NCBI GenBank assembly: GCA_030653385.1
Contig: JAURZM010000063.1
Span: 1-64,000 of the forward strand
DNA length: 64,000 nt
Direction of reading: 5' to 3'
DNA from: Rubrivivax sp.
GTDB lineage: Bacteria; Pseudomonadota; Gammaproteobacteria; Burkholderiales; Burkholderiaceae_C
The notes under the pieces were generated by a model. That model saw only the letters and a program-made list of their open reading frames with translations. It had not been told where the DNA came from and ran no database searches. Shown piece by piece: positions 62,403-64,000 of this stretch. The translations under genes were made by a program, and so were the position numbers. Within the stretch, counting starts at the first letter, position 1. Every line of letters begins with the position of its first letter.

Positions 62403-63827
62403 ATGAACTCGCTCCTCGATACCCGCGACACCTCGACCCAACGTGACCTGCGCGATGACGAGGTGGCGCGACTGCGGGTGCCGCCCCATTCCGTGGAAGC
62501 CGAACAGAGCGTGCTGGGCGGCCTGCTGCTGGACAACCTGGCCTGGGACCGTGCGGCAGAGCTGCTGACCGACAGCGACTTCTACCGCTACGAGCACCGG
62601 CTGATCTTCGGCGCCATTGCCGGCCTGGTTCAGCACAGCCGGCCGGCTGACGTGATCACCGTCTTCGAGCAGCTGCAAAGCCTGGGCAAGGCCGACGAAA
62701 GCGGCGGCCTGGCCTACCTGAACGCCTTGGCGCAGAGTGTGCCCAGTGCCGCCAACATGCGGCGCTATGCCGAGATCGTGCGAGAGCGCGCGGTGCTGCG
62801 CAAGCTGATCGCGGCCAGTGACGAAATCGCCACCGCAGCCTTCAACCGCGAAGGCCGCCAGGTCAGCCAGATCCTGGACGAAGCCGAAGGCAAGATCCTG
62901 AAGATCGGCGAAGAAGGCTCGCGCCAGAAGCAGGGCTTCCAGGGCATGGACAAGCTGGTGGTGGCGCTGCTGGACCGTGTCAACGAACTGGCCGAAAACG
63001 GCGCCGAAGACGTGACCGGCGTGCGCACCGGCTACTACGACCTGGACAGCATGACGGCTGGCCTGCAAAAGGGCGACCTGATCGTGCTGGCCGCGCGCCC
63101 GTCGATGGGCAAAACCGCCTTTGCGCTGAACATTGCCGAGCATGTGTGCGTGAAGGAAGAGTTGCCGGTTGTTGTGTTTTCGATGGAAATGGGCGCCTCG
63201 CAGCTGGCACTGCGCATGGTGGGATCGCTCGGGCGCATCAACCAGCAGCACCTGCGCACCGGCAAGCTGGCCGACGACGAATGGGGCCGGCTGGCCGAAG
63301 CGGTTGAAAAACTCGGCCAGGTGAACATGTTCATCGACGAAACCGCAGGCCTGACCGCCGCCGAGTTGCGCGCCCGCGCACGCCGCATGGCGCGGCAGTT
63401 CGGTGGCACGCTGGGCCTGATCGTGGTGGACTACCTGCAGCTGATGAGCGGCAGCGGCGGCAGCGACGAGAACCGCGCCACCGAGCTGGGCGAAATCTCG
63501 CGTGGCCTGAAGGCGCTGGCCAAGGAACTGCAATGCCCGGTGATTGCGCTGTCGCAGTTGAACCGCAGTGTCGAAAGCCGTCCCGACAAGCGGCCGATGA
63601 TGAGCGACCTGCGTGAGTCGGGCGCGATCGAGCAGGACGCGGACATCATCATGTTCATCTACCGCGACGACTACTACACCAAAGAGGCCAGCAAGGAGCC
63701 GGGTGTGGCCGAAATCGTGATTGCCAAGCAGCGCAATGGGCCGGTGGGCACGGTGAAACTGGTGTTCTTGAACAAGCTGACCAAGTTCGACAACATGGCA
63801 CCGGGTTCGTCGAGCGCAGAGTACTGA
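62403..63827 (+). CDS. dnaB: Replicative DNA helicase DnaB
   Basis: Hexameric 5'-3' helicase of the replication fork. The 474 residues have an N-terminal domain (PPHSVEAEQSVLGGLLLD, 27-44), a linker, and a RecA-like domain with Walker A ARPSMGKT (231-238), Walker B LIVVDYLQLM and the arginine region near SRPDKRPMMSDLRESGAIEQ. No intein is present. It is transcribed separately from rplI; the 177-bp gap contains two DnaA-box-like sequences. ATG 62403 has a weak ribosome site. Confidence 0.97.
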   Translation: MNSLLDTRDTSTQRDLRDDEVARLRVPPHSVEAEQSVLGGLLLDNLAWDRAAELLTDSDFYRYEHRLIFGAIAGLVQHSRPADVITVFEQLQSLGKADESGGLAYLNALAQSVPSAANMRRYAEIVRERAVLRKLIAASDEIATAAFNREGRQVSQILDEAEGKILKIGEEGSRQKQGFQGMDKLVVALLDRVNELAENGAEDVTGVRTGYYDLDSMTAGLQKGDLIVLAARPSMGKTAFALNIAEHVCVKEELPVVVFSMEMGASQLALRMVGSLGRINQQHLRTGKLADDEWGRLAEAVEKLGQVNMFIDETAGLTAAELRARARRMARQFGGTLGLIVVDYLQLMSGSGGSDENRATELGEISRGLKALAKELQCPVIALSQLNRSVESRPDKRPMMSDLRESGAIEQDADIIMFIYRDDYYTKEASKEPGVAEIVIAKQRNGPVGTVKLVFLNKLTKFDNMAPGSSSAEY

Positions 63828-63874
63828 GCTTTCCAACTGTGGATGTGTTGCCGCTGACTTGCAGTTCAACTGCG

Positions 63875-63894
63875 TACTGGATATATTTACAGTA
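63875..63894. promoter_or_regulatory. LexA-binding site (SOS box)
   Basis: TACTGGATATATTTACAGTA matches the E. coli SOS consensus TACTGTATATATATACAGTA at 18 of 20 positions, with intact CTG...CAG half-sites and correct spacing. It lies immediately upstream of the radical SAM gene at the right edge of the window. Confidence 0.8.
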
Positions 63895-64000
63895 TGCCGA
63901 GCTCGAGCCCGCAACCCCAGGCCACCTTGATGTACGCACCCGCAGGCGCCCTGAAGGGCCGCGGCACTGTGTGGGCGATGGAGCACCGCTTCAGCACCGA
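63894..64000 (+). CDS. PA0069-family radical SAM protein, N-terminal fragment
   Basis: Only the first 35 codons are in the window. The segment APAGALKGRGTVWAMEHRFS fits the conserved KGRG...N/H-RF start of PA0069-type radical SAM proteins, which act in an unknown, possibly DNA-damage-related role; the iron-sulfur motif lies beyond the edge. Two starts are possible. ATG 63894 abuts the SOS box and leaves no room for a ribosome site unless the mRNA is leaderless. ATG 63930 is closer to the conserved part, but its ribosome site is also weak. Confidence 0.7.
   Translation, partial: MPSSSPQPQATLMYAPAGALKGRGTVWAMEHRFST

Noticed and set aside
63839-63847. DnaA box after dnaB (TGTGGATGT)
   Set aside because: Two mismatches to the consensus and a single site; too weak to report.

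Overview
The window is GC-rich bacterial chromosome with very dense coding. It has the gene content and order of Betaproteobacteria, order Burkholderiales: ndk-rlmN-pilF-rodZ-ispG-hisS-yfgM-bamB-der-hfq-hflXKC-hisZ-purA, rpsB-tsf-pyrH-frr-uppS-cdsA-dxr-rseP-bamA-skp-lpxD-fabZ-lpxA-lpxB-rnhB, and rpsF-priB-rpsR-rplI-dnaB. The style of the protein sequences and the GC-palindromic intergenic elements (near 4.5 kb and 13.9 kb) suggest the Comamonadaceae or the Rubrivivax-Leptothrix group. That placement is inference from memory; no 16S gene is present. I see no prophage, insertion sequence, integrase or CRISPR array.

Layout. 0-5.1 kb: the end of sucA, then sucB and lpdA (2-oxoglutarate dehydrogenase), zapE and a secreted coiled-coil protein. 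5.1-9 kb: a PP2C phosphatase (minus) divergent from a YdcH-like gene and a DinG/YoaA helicase, then bamD (minus) divergent from rluD. 10-13.3 kb: scpB and a very long rluB. 13.4-30 kb: the conserved ndk-to-purA block, a phosphoribosyltransferase gene and tRNA-Leu(CAG) on the minus strand. 30.2-35.3 kb: RNase R, then convergent nnr and dadA. 35.3-50.7 kb: a 417-bp leader region followed by sixteen co-directional genes for translation, UMP kinase, isoprenoids, phospholipid, outer-membrane assembly and lipid A. 50.7-54.2 kb: the PEP synthase regulator ppsR divergent from ppsA. 54.3-60.5 kb: the least characterised stretch, with a two-TM protein and a coupled TPR protein, a DUF4212 plus sodium:solute symporter pair, a cNMP/CBS/DUF294 signalling protein and a DEDDh exonuclease. 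60.6-64 kb: ribosomal proteins S6, S18 and L9 with PriB, then DnaB, then the start of a PA0069-type radical SAM gene behind a LexA-like box.

How the genes fit together. The window carries BamA, BamB, BamD and the Skp chaperone of outer-membrane assembly, four lipid A pathway steps (LpxD, FabZ, LpxA, LpxB), two MEP steps plus UppS, and the HflK/HflC membrane protease regulators. Carbon metabolism appears at three points: 2-oxoglutarate dehydrogenase, PEP synthase with its regulatory kinase/phosphorylase, and a probable organic-acid symporter.

Most of the window is ordinary housekeeping sequence, and I do not see a convincing wholly new system. The items most worth a second look are the near-consensus SOS box at 63875-63894, the symporter/DUF294/exonuclease module with its unusual transporter insert, the 87-bp coding repeats in rluB, the repeat element read as the N-terminus of the gene at 4470, and the start-codon problem of rnr.
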